DNA of 64,000 nucleotides from Calendula officinalis (Eukaryota > Streptophyta > Magnoliopsida > Asterales > Asteraceae): positions 48,624,646 through 48,688,645 of the forward strand of contig OY970821.1 of NCBI GenBank assembly GCA_963853835.1. Reading direction: 5' to 3'. The notes below the pieces were generated by a model. The model saw nothing but the letters and a program-made list of their open reading frames with translations. It made no database searches and was not told the DNA's origin. The position numbers were made by a program, and so were the translations under genes. Positions 33,610-45,427 of the stretch are shown here, piece after piece. How positions within the stretch are numbered: position 1 is the first letter of the stretch; each line of letters starts with the position of its first letter.

Positions 33610-35092
33610 CTAGCTACCAATATCTAGGTACTGCATGCCTATAGCGTTTGCATGTTTCTCATGCTTTGGTCCAGCTAGTGGTTTTGTTAACGGATCAGCA
33701 ACGTTGTCATCCGTTGGTATTTTCTTAATAAAAATATCACCTTCTCTGACATACTCGCGTATTCGGTGATATTTCCTGCGTACATGCCTGGTTATTTGAT
33801 ACTCTCTTGGTTCAACAGCTTGTGCTATTGAAACAAGGTTATCGCAGAATATTATGATGGGTCTAGAGATACTGGCAATAACTCTAAGATCCTCGATAAA
33901 ATTCTTAAGCCAAATGGCTTCCTTTCCAGCATCATTTGCGACAATGTACTCAGCCTCTGTAGTCGAATCTGCTATCGTATCTTGTTTCTGACTCTTCCAA
34001 GATATAGCTCCCCCGTTTAGTGTGAACACAAATCCCGATTGCGATTTGTAATCGTCTCTGTCGGTTTGGAAGCTTGCATCTGTGTATCCAGTTACACGCA
34101 ATTCTTCCATCGAACCTCCAAAGACCAAGAACATTTCTTTCGTCCTTCTCAAATACTTGAGAAATGTTCTTGACAGCCACCCAATGGGCCTCACCAGGAT
34201 TCTTTTGATATCTTCTCGTAAGACTTATCGAGTAAGCAATATCGGGCCTAGTACATAACATGGCATACAGTATTGATCCAATTGCCGAAGCATAAGGGAT
34301 CAAACTCATGCTAGCTATTTCCTTGCTAGATGTAGGACTCTGAGTTTTACTCAGTGTAACGCCATGTGTCAGTGGAATGAATCCTCTCTTGTAATCACTC
34401 ATACTGAATCTCTTCAGTACTTTGTCAATGTATGTACTTTGACTAAGTCCAATAAGCCGCCTAGATCAATCTCTGTTGATCTTTATAGCCAATATAAATG
34501 CGGATTCTCCCAAGTCCTTCATCTGGAAACATTTACCTAACCAGGATTTTACTCCTTGTAGTGCTGCTATATCGTTTCCCATGAGCATTATATCATCAAC
34601 ATACAAGACTAGGAAGATTACTATGCTCCCACTGAATTTTGGGTAGACACACGCCTCGAACTCACTCTTGACAAAACCAAATTCTTTGATTCTTTTGTTA
34701 AAGTGTAAGTTCCAACTTCTAGATGCTTGCTTTAATCCATAAATGGATTTTAGCAATTTGCATACTGTGTTAGGATTCTTTGGATCAGTAAAACCATCCG
34801 GTTGTATCATGAATACGTCCTCATTCAACTCCCCGTTAAGGAAGGCGGTTTTAACATCCATTTACCAGATCTCATAGTCGTAATATGTTGATATGGCCAT
34901 AAGAATTCTAATAGACTTAAGCATAGCGACCGGCGAATAGGTTTCAGAGTAATCCACACAATGTGTTTGTGTGAAACCCTTCGCGACTAGTCGTGCCTTG
35001 TAAGTATGCACTTTCCCATCCATGTCAGTTTTCTTCTTGAAAACCCACTTGCATCCAACAGCTCGTGACTGTGGTGGCAAGTCTGATAACAC
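33610..35092 (-). pseudogene. copia-1 reverse transcriptase and RNase H
   Basis: Open pieces are 35092-34862 (AVGCKWVFKKKTDMDGKV, ARLVAKGFTQ), 34861-34466 (MDVKTAFLNGELNEDVFM, SIYGLKQASRSW), 34402-33950 and 34194-33610 (GYTDASFQTDRDDYKSQSG, ADSTTEAEY, NVADPLTKPL). The catalytic motif YVDDIMLM near 34590 is intact. Stops near 34861 and 34465 and a frameshift near 34160 break the frame. Confidence 0.88.
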
Positions 35093-36187
35093 CTACACTT
35101 GATTGTCATACATGGATTGCATCTCTGCTTCCATAGCCTCGAGCCATCTTTCAGACTCTATGCCGTCAGCAGCTTCGCTGTAGGTCAATGGTTCTAGTAG
35201 ACTTCCATCATCTTCATCGATCATGAATCCAAGATACCTATCTGGTTCTTGGCGCGGTCTACTGGACCTACGCGGATAGCGTGATTCTTCTTCCGCAACC
35301 GGTGGTTCTGGTTGAGGATCAACAATTCTTTGTTGAACCACTGGTTCGACTGAAGTCGTCGGTGGATCTTCATTCTCTTCAATTTCTTGAAGCTCTATTC
35401 CTTTTCTTGGAGTTTCAGTTCCTAGAAACTTCTCCTCCAAGAAGACACCTTTCCGAGCAACAAAACCTTTGTTGTCTTCTTGATGATAGAAATAGTATCC
35501 TAAGGTTTCCCTTTGATATCCAACGAAGATACACTTATCCGACTTGGGGTTAAGTTTGTCTGTGAAGTTACGTCTAACGTACGCTTCACAACCCCAAATC
35601 TTGAGAAAAGACAATTTTGGCTTTTTGCCCGTCCAATGCTCGAACAGGGTCTTTTCTACCGACTTGGTCGGAACTCTATTCAGTGTGAATGTTGCATTCT
35701 CGAGTGCATGTCCCCAAAATGATAGTGGTAGTGGGGCGCGACACATCATTGAACGTACCATGTCTAACAAGGTGAGATTCCTCCTTTCTGATACACCATT
35801 CATCTGAGGTGTATACGGAGGTGTGAGTTGTGAAACTATCCCACATTCTTTCAAATGATTGTCGAACTGTTGACTCAAATATTCGCCTCCCCGGTCAGAT
35901 CGAAGTGACTTTATTTTCTTCGCTAGTTGGTTCTCTACTTCATTCTGGTATTCTTTGAACTTGCCAAGGCTCTCAGACTTTTGTCTCATAAGAAAGACAT
36001 AACCATATCTACTGAAGTCGTCAGTAAAGGTAATGAAGTAGCGGTATCCTCCTCTGGCTTCTGGAGTAAAGGGTCCACACACATCTGTGTGTATAATCCC
36101 TAACAACTCGCCTGCCCTTTCATTGAAATGGTTGAAAGGGTCTTTTGTCATCTTGCTAGATAAACAAGCTTCATATATTAATTTCAT
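35093..36187 (-). pseudogene. copia-1 integrase core and C-terminal linker
   Basis: A 364-residue open stretch. It contains IHTDVCGPFTPEARGG (first Asp), RSDRGGEYLSQQF (second Asp) and GVSERRNLTLLDMVRS (Glu), so the DDE triad is visible. KIWGCEAYVRRNFTDKLNPK follows, then a Pro/Glu-rich linker into the RT N-terminus. The frame ends at a TAG before the RT part. Confidence 0.88.
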
Positions 36188-37195
36188 ATGATTCTAAATC
36201 AAATGGCTCTAGAAATCCATCATCATGGAGCTTCTTTATGCGAGTCTCGTTTATATGACCTGGTCGACAATGCCAAAGATAAGTTTGATTCAAGTTACTC
36301 TTGGATCTTTTACTTATATGATAAACGTCTCGTTCTATGTTATTTAGATTTAACGTATATAGACCATTATGAGAATTAGCTTTAAAATATAAAATGTCAT
36401 CTTTTAAACATGAAATTGTTTTACCACAAAACTCATAATAAAAACCACTGTCTATAAGTAAATCAAACGAAATAACATTCTTAATAAGTCTAGGAACATT
36501 ATAACAATCTTTAAGTTCCAAAACTCTTCCTGAGGGGAACTTGAGAAGGTATGTTCCTACGGCTTCGGCTCCAACCTTGGAACCTTCGCCTACTCGTAGC
36601 TCAACATCACCTCGACCCAACCTCATGCCCTTCTTAAATCCATGCAAATGATTTCAAATGTGATGACCACATCCGGTATCCAATACCCAGTATTCACTAG
36701 AAGTAACGACACAATCAATCATAAAAATACCTGAATCGCTGACAAAGTCAGCGTCCAACAGTCCCACATCGGACGTATGCTCGCAAATATCCTTGCTGCC
36801 ACAAGTTGGGCAACACAAATCAGCAAAGTCATTCAACCAATCATCGAAATCATCTTGTTGAACCTCATGGAGAGATTGTTCCTCTAGTCTTTGAACACCG
36901 CGTATACACAAGAGATTCTCGTGTAGACCTGCGACACTCAGATCAAAGTTCTCAACTAAACGTACTACCTTGTCCTGATAGTACTGAGTGAGAGATCCAA
37001 ACAAGAACAAGACTTGTTCTTGCTGGTTTGATGCGCTAGTAACCAGGGTGAGACAATCTAGCAACCTTCTTATGTTAATACAATGGTCACTCAATGGTTG
37101 ATCATCTTTCATCTTTGACGAAAAGATTTCTTGCAAAACGAACTCCTTACTTTCTTCTGTATTATCTTTAAATGTCTCCTCAAGATACTGGAAAA

Positions 37196-37200
<5 letters not shown>
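36171..37200 (-). pseudogene. copia-1 gag C-terminus, protease and pre-integrase, truncated
   Basis: Gag UBN2-like sequence (FLFGSLTQYYQDKVVRLV, NLLCIRGVQRLEEQSL) leads into the protease motif YWVLDTGCGHHI near 36665, then a frame break. GAG-pre-integrase follows (YLWHCRPGHINETRIKKLH near 36270). The N-terminal half of gag is missing and is replaced by a TA dinucleotide array. Confidence 0.82.

Positions 37201-37250
<50 letters not shown>
37200..37250. repeat. TA dinucleotide array in copia-1 gag
   Basis: About 25 TA units. They lie where the gag N-terminus should be, so the array marks a deletion or expansion site. Confidence 0.9.
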
Positions 37251-37254
<4 letters not shown>

Positions 37255-37305
37255 AAAATAAACTAAACTGAATCCCATTGATTTAGTAAGAAACTCTGAT
37301 ACCAC

Positions 37306-37988
37306 TGTAGGAATACCTTGTAGGATTCACATGGCGGAACTTGAACTCCACATACCGGATCTCTACTATACAATGGGATCACTAGAAGAAGAAGATTAAG
37401 AACATTACCTTTAGATTGCTAAAGAATGATTCTCCTCTACTGCACCACCTGAAGACGCTGCAAGACCGCGTTGTACCAACAAAGTATCACACAAGAACTT
37501 ATGTGTGTGTGTGCCTTGCGTCGAACTCGAACACAAACCGAAACCCATGGGGTTTCTTGGTTTCGGCCGAAAGAGAGAAAGGGAGGAGAGGTTAGGGTTT
37601 TGTGGTGTTGTAATGTGTAACCCTTAACCTTAAGTCCTTATTTATAAGGACTTATGTTACAGTTAAGCCCTTGGAGTTTAATTATGATTATACTCATAAT
37701 TAAACTTCCTATTAACACTTTAAACCCTTGGACTATTACTAGTTAATTAATAGACTATTAATTAACTGTCTGTTAAATATTTAACTTAATATTTAACCAT
37801 CCTCACAAATAATAATTAGGCTATTATTATTTATTCTCTTCTTTATAATTAACTTAACTAGTTAATTATTCCACACAACTTACTTTATTCGGTTGTCCAT
37901 TATTGGGTGTGTAGTGGTGTGACCATTTAGTGTCTTATAACATTGGACACGATGACACGTTTACTTATCTGTGTACATAAATCCAACA
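37306..37988 (-). repeat. copia-1 5' LTR
   Basis: A 683-bp LTR, adjacent to the initiator-Met primer-binding site on one side and the TSD AAAAC on the other. Confidence 0.88.
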
Positions 37989-37993
37989 AAAAC

Positions 37994-39630
37994 CACATCA
38001 AAGCCGGATATTGGCATAACAAGTAAAAGAATCAAAAATTTCACACCATCAGTATCAATACTAGCTCCGGACACGGATGTCGTTACCGGAATCATTTCAC
38101 CATCGGCCACCTCTACCTCTAGAGGCGTCGCGATCCAAGAAGTAGGCAAATTGCAATTTGCCACAAAAACTCTTTGAAGAAAACGAACAATTTGCACCCG
38201 AATCAAATAATACACGAGCGGGTATGGAGTTTATTAGAAACATACCTGTGATGACATCATCGGTTGTGGTAGCATCCTCCACCGTCATTCTGAAAGCTCG
38301 ACCTGTAGGTGGTGGATGGCTCTTCCACTTATGACCCCCCGATGACGCCGCTCCCCCACCCGAACCCGAAGTTTTCCTCGTTGGACAATTCACGGCCCTA
38401 TGCCCCTCTTTCTGATAGTTCCAACAAACCTTATTTTCCAACTTGCACTCCGAAGACTCGTGCCCATGTTGCCCACATGTAATACACCTTCTAGTTTGTG
38501 CCGTACACGCACCGGCATGAGAGGACTTACACGGTAGGCACCACGGGTTCTTTTGATTGGAATCTTGAAGTATATGCTTTCGGCGGTCATTTCTCGACCT
38601 TTGATTACCTTGAGACTTCTTGTGATTTTGAGAGCTCGATTGTTCATATTTCCCCTTGTTGAACGGGGTCTTCTCCCGACTCATGGCTTTTTGGGCCAAG
38701 ACATCACCCTCGGCCGCCTTGGCAAGATCTAAGGCTTGCAAGAGGGTACTCGCAAGTCTAACCACGTTCCGGTATTCGGGCAACAAAGCCCCGATAAAAT
38801 GCTTGATCTTTGAGGGTTCATCGGGTACCCATTGTTTCACAAACCAGAGCTTACCATTGAATTGAATAATAAGCTAATCCACCGTCATCCTATCATTCAT
38901 CTTCAACATCATGAACTCATTCCGGATTTTATCCAATTCATACGGGCTACAATACCTAGCCTCCACTTGATCCCTAAATTCTTTCCATGTGATCGCATCC
39001 AACATATCATTACTAAAATTTGCAGTCAATCCATCCCACCAATCCATCGCCGGTCCCCCCAACATCTGGGATGCACACCGAACTTTCAAGTGATCTTCAC
39101 AACCACACGAACTAAGCTCCATTTCGGTAGCCCTATGCCATGTTAAGGTTTCTGCCGGGTCGATACTCCCACGGTACTCGGTTGGTTTACAATCGAGGAA
39201 ATTCTTGTATGAGAACGGTTTCCTCTCGACCGGGAGGGTTTTGTTAAAAGAATTGTTGGTGTTGAGCATTAGCAATTGGTACGGTGCGGGTGGGGTTCGG
39301 TTGGGGTATGCTTGCATTTGGGGATGAGGAGTCATTTCGGGGAAAGACGGGAATGTAGGTAGTTTGAGTGAAGTGTGGAGGTGGGTTCGTTTGAGTGGTG
39401 GATTGGGGTACGGTAGGCCGGGCCACGGGTTGCGGCTCCATGGGTTGGTTTTGGCGGAGAGCCCTAATGGTATCCTCAAGTTCCATCTTTCGGGTTTCCA
39501 ACAATACGATATATTCCTCGTTCGGAATCTCATCACCACCCGAGGCCGCGGCCCCGTCATTCCCAAGGTTCGTATTCGGCGGGGCTCCTTCTAGCAAGTT
39601 TCGATCTGTAACCATTCCTGCTACAAACAC
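37994..39630 (-). pseudogene. Tekay gag and protease
   Basis: Gag begins at MVTDRNLLEG near 39615. Its core has FLDCKPTEYRGSIDPAETL and MDWWDGLTANFSNDMLD, and after a stop near 38874 continues with KQWVPDEPSKIKHFIGALL. Zinc knuckles read CITCGQHGHESSEC and CWNYQKEGHRAVNC near 38390-38470. Protease has VLFDSGANCSFSS near 38210 and MPISGFDVV at 38000, where copia-1 is inserted. Frameshifts lie near 39290 and 38170. Confidence 0.87.
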
Positions 39631-39805
39631 AACATCTCACCAAGGCTCAGTTTAACTTGTTAGTAAACATCTACTAACTACTAAACCCAATTCACACTTG
39701 CTCTAATCCCTTTTGTCCTGAAGGTTTGACCAAACACGAGCCACGATTTGGGAATGGACCACCTACATGTGTAACCATCGCTAAACCGAAGCTCTGATAC
39801 CAAGT

Positions 39806-41994
39806 TTTAACACCGCATTTTTTGAAACCGTTTTTTTAAATCACCATTAGACATTACTTAATAAATTACGGAAGCATTTAGTTTAGTTTAGTTCCTAATT
39901 ACGCTATGTTTACCAACCGTGGTCCCACAAAATATTACAAACCAAAGTGTTAGTTAAAAGACAGTATTACAAAAACTAGGCTCTTTAAATAAAACACTTT
40001 TAATCGCATGGTCAAACGCTCCGTCCAAGCCCGATCCGTTTCAAGCCTTCCAACCTGAAATGTGTCAATGAGGGAGGGATTAGCACAAAAGCTAAGTGAA
40101 TGAAATAACTATAACTATGCTAAGCTCTAAGCACATAAGAAAGTAACATCTCCAATTGGGGTAACCACTATTGAGAGGATCGGCGGCTCTGCCGAGCCCT
40201 AAACCATGGTCGGCCAAAACCACAGTAACCGATAGCGCTGTATCCAACACCCCGGTAAACCCCCTTATCCATGTAACACATACAGGTAAGGTTCGAATAC
40301 CATGTTAGTCGATACACTATGCTCAGCCGTTATCCATCCGACACTGACCTCGTCCCGACTGTGCTCATTGTCATGTATAGTATTCCTCTAACACTTATAG
40401 GTATACATATCAAGTAAGCAAACTAGTAAAATTTGTGCCAAAAACAGAAACAGCCAACTTCGTGTCGCGAAGGCAGAGTTCGTGTCGCGAACCAGTGCTT
40501 TGCGTCCGTGAAGATTCTCGTGTTAACGAGTCCAACTTTCTGTTTAATAACCTCGTGTTCACGAGTTTATACTCATGTTCGCGAGTTTTCCCTGCACAAC
40601 CATATTTTTGCATTTTCCCAACAAGTAGGCTATTCCAAACCAATTGTAACCATACATAAGTTGGAGGTTAAATCCACTCACCTTTCAATCCTCGATTCCT
40701 TAACTCAGTGAGCTAGTATCACTGAGTCTCTTTCCCGGTTCCTGTAACAAGTATACCGAGTTAGTGATCAATCCACCGAAATGTCAAAATAATGAATTTA
40801 ACAAATCACAACTCAAGGCTAATAGAATACACATTTTATGACATTACCAACTAGCCTAGCAATCTCAACACATCAAATAGTTGTTTATGACTATCTAGCC
40901 CATTTTATGACCATTTGACCCAAACGGGCCAAAACCCGAATATGACTATAATACCTCCCAATTCCATCAACTAGCATTACTCTCTACACTAGCAAGTCAT
41001 AACAAATTAGCAATTCATCAAGTTCATAATTTCCAAAATTCCAAGTATTATACTTGCACAATTACTAGTTCACCAATTTAACCCAAATCATCCAAACACT
41101 AGCTAGTCCAATTCACAAATCCATCTATTCTAGGTTTTCATGATCCATGACTTACTAAACATGTTTTATCAACCTAATAAATAATTCCAAACATACAAAT
41201 ATCATGAAATCCAAGATTTGTCAAAACCCACTTTCAACATCCACCATTAATGGAGGTTGGAGGTGATTTCCACCAAATCTTGCTTCCTCTCAACAAATAA
41301 CCATACAAAAGATGAGAAAGCTTGCATAAACACATAAAACAACATCCATAACAAGATTCACACACAAAACACTATGATTCATAAACCCTAGTTCAAACAA
41401 GAAAACAAGAGCTACAAGAACAATGTCAAGGAAAGAAAGAACTTACCACAAGGCTTGCTTCTACACGAAATTTAGACAAGAACAACAAGTTTGCACAAAG
41501 ATCCACCAAGAATAAGCTCAAGAACACTAAGAAGTTTAGAGAGAAAAGCTTGAACTAGTGAAGCAATGGAATAGTGGAAAAAGAGGATAAGGGTTTTTGG
41601 TCCCCTAATCCTAGAGAGAAAAGCTTGAACTAGTGAAGCAACGGAATAGTGGAAAAAGAGGATAAGGGTTTCCCCCCCCCCCACCAATTCAATTTTAATT
41701 ATTTTCAGTATATGTCTAAAAAGTCCCGTTCGTAGTTAATTTATTTAAAATAGCAAACGGACTCCAATTTTAAATACGAAAGCCTTTCCGGAAACCAAAT
41801 TCAACAAGGAATCTAAAGATGTAAGAATCACCTTTTCATTTTAAATATATCACAAGTCGAGTATTTTAACCCCTTGGTTAAAATACTGCAAAAGAAGAAA
41901 GGCTAAATAATTTCACATAGCATTTAGTCATATAATCATTTAATAAGATACCTTAAGGTCAATAAACAACTAGGCCGGGTTTTGGGTTGTTATA
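39806..41994 (-). repeat. 5' LTR of Tekay-like element
   Basis: Matches 26909-29041. Its inner end has TT in place of the canonical TG, and its outer end reads GTTATA in place of GTTACA. A local duplication near 41550-41670 (gagagaaaagcttgaactagtg twice) makes it longer than its partner. Confidence 0.9.
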
Positions 41995-41996
41995 AT

Positions 41997-43140
41997 TGAA
42001 CTTTCCTTGCATATTGCTCGCTCCATTGAATCCTTGCCCACGAATCCTTGACACACTAAGATCGTGATCTCCGAGTAGTGTGTAGATGGCCTCTTTTAAA
42101 GACAAAGAGGTAGTACCAATAATGTGTCTAATCCCAAGAAATCGTTCAATGACATAACCTGAAATAAAGAAGTTCATTTATTAGTTACAATTAACAAAAG
42201 TAAATATTAATTGACACTATCGAAGAAAATATTACCTTTCTTGTCTACATATCGAAGAACAAGTGACATTTGCTCTTTGAAAGAGGCATCGCGACTTTCA
42301 TCAACCATAATGGAAAAAAAGTCACCCCCAATATCATTAATAATAGCCTTAGTAGTTTCAAAAGCACAAGCAAATGTTAAGTCTATTTAAATTTTATTAG
42401 AATGTAACTTATTATTCCCAGGTGCATTTTCTAAGATAACTTTTTTTTAATTCTTCATTGCGTTTAGCCAAAAACTTTAGTAACTCTCTAAAGTTTCCGT
42501 GGTTGTTTGAATCTTTTTTCTCATTTTGACCCCGAAATGCTAAACCTTGATGTAGACAAAGTCGGAAACAATCAATAGAAGTAATTAATCGAGTTTCATA
42601 TTGGATTTTGCTTTCTTCAGATTGCTTAGCAAAAGAGTAACCAATGTGTTGATTTGGATTCATTAAATCTTCACCTGCTCTTCGAGCTTGATTATGAGCA
42701 CTATTGACACCTCCAACATGAATATCTAACTTGTCATACCTTCTCCAATTATCGAACCCACCATTTAAGAAGCAAGTATCATCACTTTCATTGACACCAT
42801 CGGCACATAAATAAAAATATAAACAAAACGCAGTATCTTTTTTCACACTATATTCTAACCATGGTTTGTATGAATTAAACCAAGAGGGGTTAAATCTTCT
42901 TTTGGTCTTACCAATAAATTTTTGTGGGAAGTTATGATTACGAGGTTTGCAAGGACCACTTTGCAAGTGTGCTCTTCGAACTCTCTCACGATCATTCGGA
43001 TTATACCTAGATATTCTTCTTCAATCTGCTGGATCCGCCGGAAGATCATTTAGATTAATTTCTTGACAAAACCTTTTTGGACTTTCTTCAACAATTGGTA
43101 TTTGCTCAAAAGCCGGTTTTCTTATGACAAATTTATCCAT
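41997..43140 (-). pseudogene. hAT transposase, N-terminal half
   Basis: Start ATG at 43140 (MDKFVIRKPAFEQIP). A TGA at about 43022 interrupts after LPADPAD. The TTF-type zinc-finger region follows: SGPCKPRNHNFPQKF, RRFNPSWFNSYKPWLEYS and AFCLYFYLC. DUF4371 sequence includes HNQARRAGEDLMNPNQHI and LAFRGQNEKKDSNNHGNF. A frameshift in an A-run near 42450 and a TAA near 42390 precede the catalytic-region motif VDESRDASFKEQMSLVLRYV near 42260-42310. An intron (about 42238-42162) separates it from GYVIERFLGIRHI and ISRIRGQGFNGASNMQGKFN, where the Tekay element is inserted. Confidence 0.87.
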
Positions 43141-44032
43141 CTCCTTCTACAAACAATGTGATAACAAATCAACAATGAAATAATAACTAAACAGAAACTA
43201 ACAATTTGATTCTAGCTACGGCCCACTGTCTCGATGAAATAACTACAAGTTTGAAATTATGTGATAATAAGTTAATAATGAAATAGAATATAGTAAATTA
43301 GAAAGGTAAATAACAACTAATAACATCTCTTTTGAGCAATTGATATCGAGACTTCAAGAGGAATATATACCTGTTACAATTGAAATTGAGAGGATGAATG
43401 GATGATGAGCAAATAAAAAGAAAATCAAATTGAGTATTGAAGATACTTAATGTATTGGATAAAGATGCCGAGAGGCAAAGAAGCCATCGAGCTGAGAGAG
43501 ATCCTCTCTGCTCTTCCAACTCGATCTTCAGCGGGATCGAAGGAGTTAAAGCTTCACTTTTAAGCAATTGAAATTGGGAGGAGCGAACTGCAGAAGGTCG
43601 ACGGTCACCCCGCTGCCGCATAAAACCCTTTTATTTTCATAATTGGGTGGTCAATTTTACAAGTATTACAATTTATACCCTAAAAACAGCATTCAAAATC
43701 CTAGAAATTGAAGGGTGGTCAATGGCCCACCTTGACCACCCCCTCCTACCGCCACTGTGTAGAAGGAGATGGATAAATGATTGCTTGGTTACGTTACGTA
43801 CACTGAGAAATATGTGTTTGATAGTATTGCTGATGAATTAATTGTTAAAAAGTTTCAGGGTATGAGGCCTCGTCGTTGTAAATTGCCGAAACAATGATAG
43901 GTAATTATTTATGATTTACCGCACTTAATATATGTATTGGTTTTCACGGTTTAATATAAAGACTTATATTTTGTTACATGTTTATAATTTTTATGTTTTA
44001 CCCCCTCTTAATATTTTTCCTGGTATCGCCAC

Positions 44033-44995
44033 TGTTAGTCCCGTAATAAGTGGATGTCAACACCTATACGCTTTCCCTGACCAATTTAATATTAGTGGAG
44101 ACACTCAACACTTTTTAAACTTTTATTTATTAATCAATAATGATACAATAAAGATCCAAGCAGTTTGCGGAATAGCTAAGAACAAATCCTAACTAAACTG
44201 CTTGCATGTGATAGAAAATAACAGATATTATATAAGACAAGTTTATGATCAACAAATGATCAAGCACGAGACCAGACACTTTCGTTATACAGATTCAATT
44301 CTCGAATCAGATAGCTAGAGTTAACTGGTGGTTTACACTCTGCTCGAAGAAATAAAGTTCTGGAGTAATTTCGGCAGCGTGTAACCTTGTTGGGTGCACA
44401 CATAAATCGATCGCTCAAGTACTCAATCTATAGCATTGGGAAACGTAGAGCCAAATGAATAATCGACCGATTCCACGTGTGAGAATTCCGTTGGTGCAAA
44501 GGATATATCATGGGACGAGCACGACTAACGGAATTCTGACAGTACTTTCTGTCGTCTTGTGATCGCCGATATCTTCTAGAAGATTTGCAAGATTCCCATA
44601 ATCAGCGATGCACAAACTTGTGCTTTACTTGTGTCTTTCTGTGACACTGAAACTTCCAGCCTATGTACACTTCTGGCAGCCATGAGTCTTCGGATACTCA
44701 TGCTTCTTCAGATGGCCTTCAGCTTCAGTGACATTCACTAAGAGTTTTGCTTAGAAAAGTATCTATTTGATGGTCCAGCGTTATTGTCAAATGTGCGCTG
44801 AACCTGTTACAACTATTCGATCTGTTAATCAGTATCTGATTCCGCATGGGGAACTGATCGTTGTTTCAGATAGTGATCAGATAGTGTAACTGGGTAACTG
44901 AAATCCGAACTGTTCCCTCAGATTGTGTTCTAACAATTTGCCTTTTTGTCTTCATTAAATCCCTTCAGCGGGGGATGCTTTTCAGCGACCCAACA
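44033..44995 (-). repeat. Sirevirus-like 3' LTR
   Basis: The minus strand runs TGTTGGGTCGC to CGGGACTAACA, giving canonical TG...CA ends next to the polypurine tract. The left boundary overlaps the last two bases of hAT-2. Confidence 0.6.
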
Positions 44996-45427
44996 ATCTC
45001 CCCCTATTTGATGTAGACAAATAGTTAGGCAACTCCCCCTGAATATGTGAAGGTTTTATATTTAACCTTGAGTATTTTTCACAATTCAGAGGTCTTCGAT
45101 ACACCTAGAAAACATTACAATATATGGTGATCTGATAGAATCTGATCACACTAAAGTTCATAAGTCATATTTTCTTTCTGAGTTTTTCTAAGTATCTAGC
45201 AAGCAAGTAAACTCAGGTATGACAAAATCATCATCATTAATTGATGATATTCATGCATAACAAAGAGTAGAAAATGATAAACATAAACTTAAATTGTTTT
45301 TGGGGTGCATGCAGAACAGTAAAATTGTTTTAAGGTTACAGACCATTGTTTTTATGACATAAACAAAAATTAATTTTTTCAAACACCGGCCTTTCACCAC
45401 CGGTTGCTCCCATCATTCTTCAGACTA

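Larger units (their letters stand above)
32132..37988 (-). mobile_element. Ty1/copia retrotransposon inside the Tekay element
   Basis: The TSD AAAAC lies at 32127-32131 and 37989-37993; joining across it restores the host protease reading SGFDVV-LGMDW, proof of insertion. The right (5') LTR is 37306-37988, TGTTGGATTT to CCTACA on the minus strand, with primer-binding site TGGTATCAGAGT at 37293-37304. The left LTR matches it from 32132 to about 32770 only. Coding order on the minus strand is gag, protease, GAG-pre-integrase, integrase, RT, RNase H. The lineage is not assigned with confidence. Confidence 0.9.
26909..41994 (-). mobile_element. Ty3/gypsy chromovirus (Tekay-like), interrupted by a copia element
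   Basis: Large LTRs at 26909-29041 and 39806-41994 are flanked by the TSD ATTGA (26904-26908 and 41995-41999), which splits the hAT transposase at its MQGKFN/NGLKSL position. The minus-strand LTR starts TGTAACATCC and ends GGTGTTACA. A primer-binding site TGGTATCAGAGC (39791-39802) and a polypurine tract (AAGTGGGGGAGAGT beside 29041) are present. Gag, protease, RT, RNase H, integrase and chromodomain occur in chromovirus order. Large LTRs and the RT sequence suggest Tekay. The copia element at 32132-37988 splits protease from RT. Confidence 0.92.
25410..43757 (-). mobile_element. inner hAT transposon (hAT-1), carrying a decayed transposase
   Basis: The element is bounded by a perfect 8-bp duplication, TGTAGAAG, at 25402-25409 and 43758-43765, the TSD length of hAT transposons. 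Termini are CAGTGACGGTAGC (left) and CAGTGGCGGTAGG (inverse of right). The transposase is on the minus strand and is split by the Tekay retrotransposon at 26909-41994. Without that insertion the element is about 3.3 kb. It landed inside hAT-2, a relative. Confidence 0.92.
24747..44034 (+). mobile_element. outer hAT element (hAT-2), internally deleted, split by insertion
   Basis: Its 5' end is 24747-25409 and its 3' end 43766-44034; hAT-1 lies between. The left terminus CAGTGGCGGTAGGAGGGGG and following bases match the 5' end of hAT-1 (inverted at 43757). The right part matches the last roughly 270 bp of hAT-1 (25410-25680, inverted) and ends ggtatcgccactg. Only about 0.9 kb of hAT-2 remains, so it is a deletion derivative without transposase. 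No 8-bp TSD was found (left flank ttcacaac, right flank ttagtccc); the right end is overlapped by a copia LTR. Confidence 0.75.
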
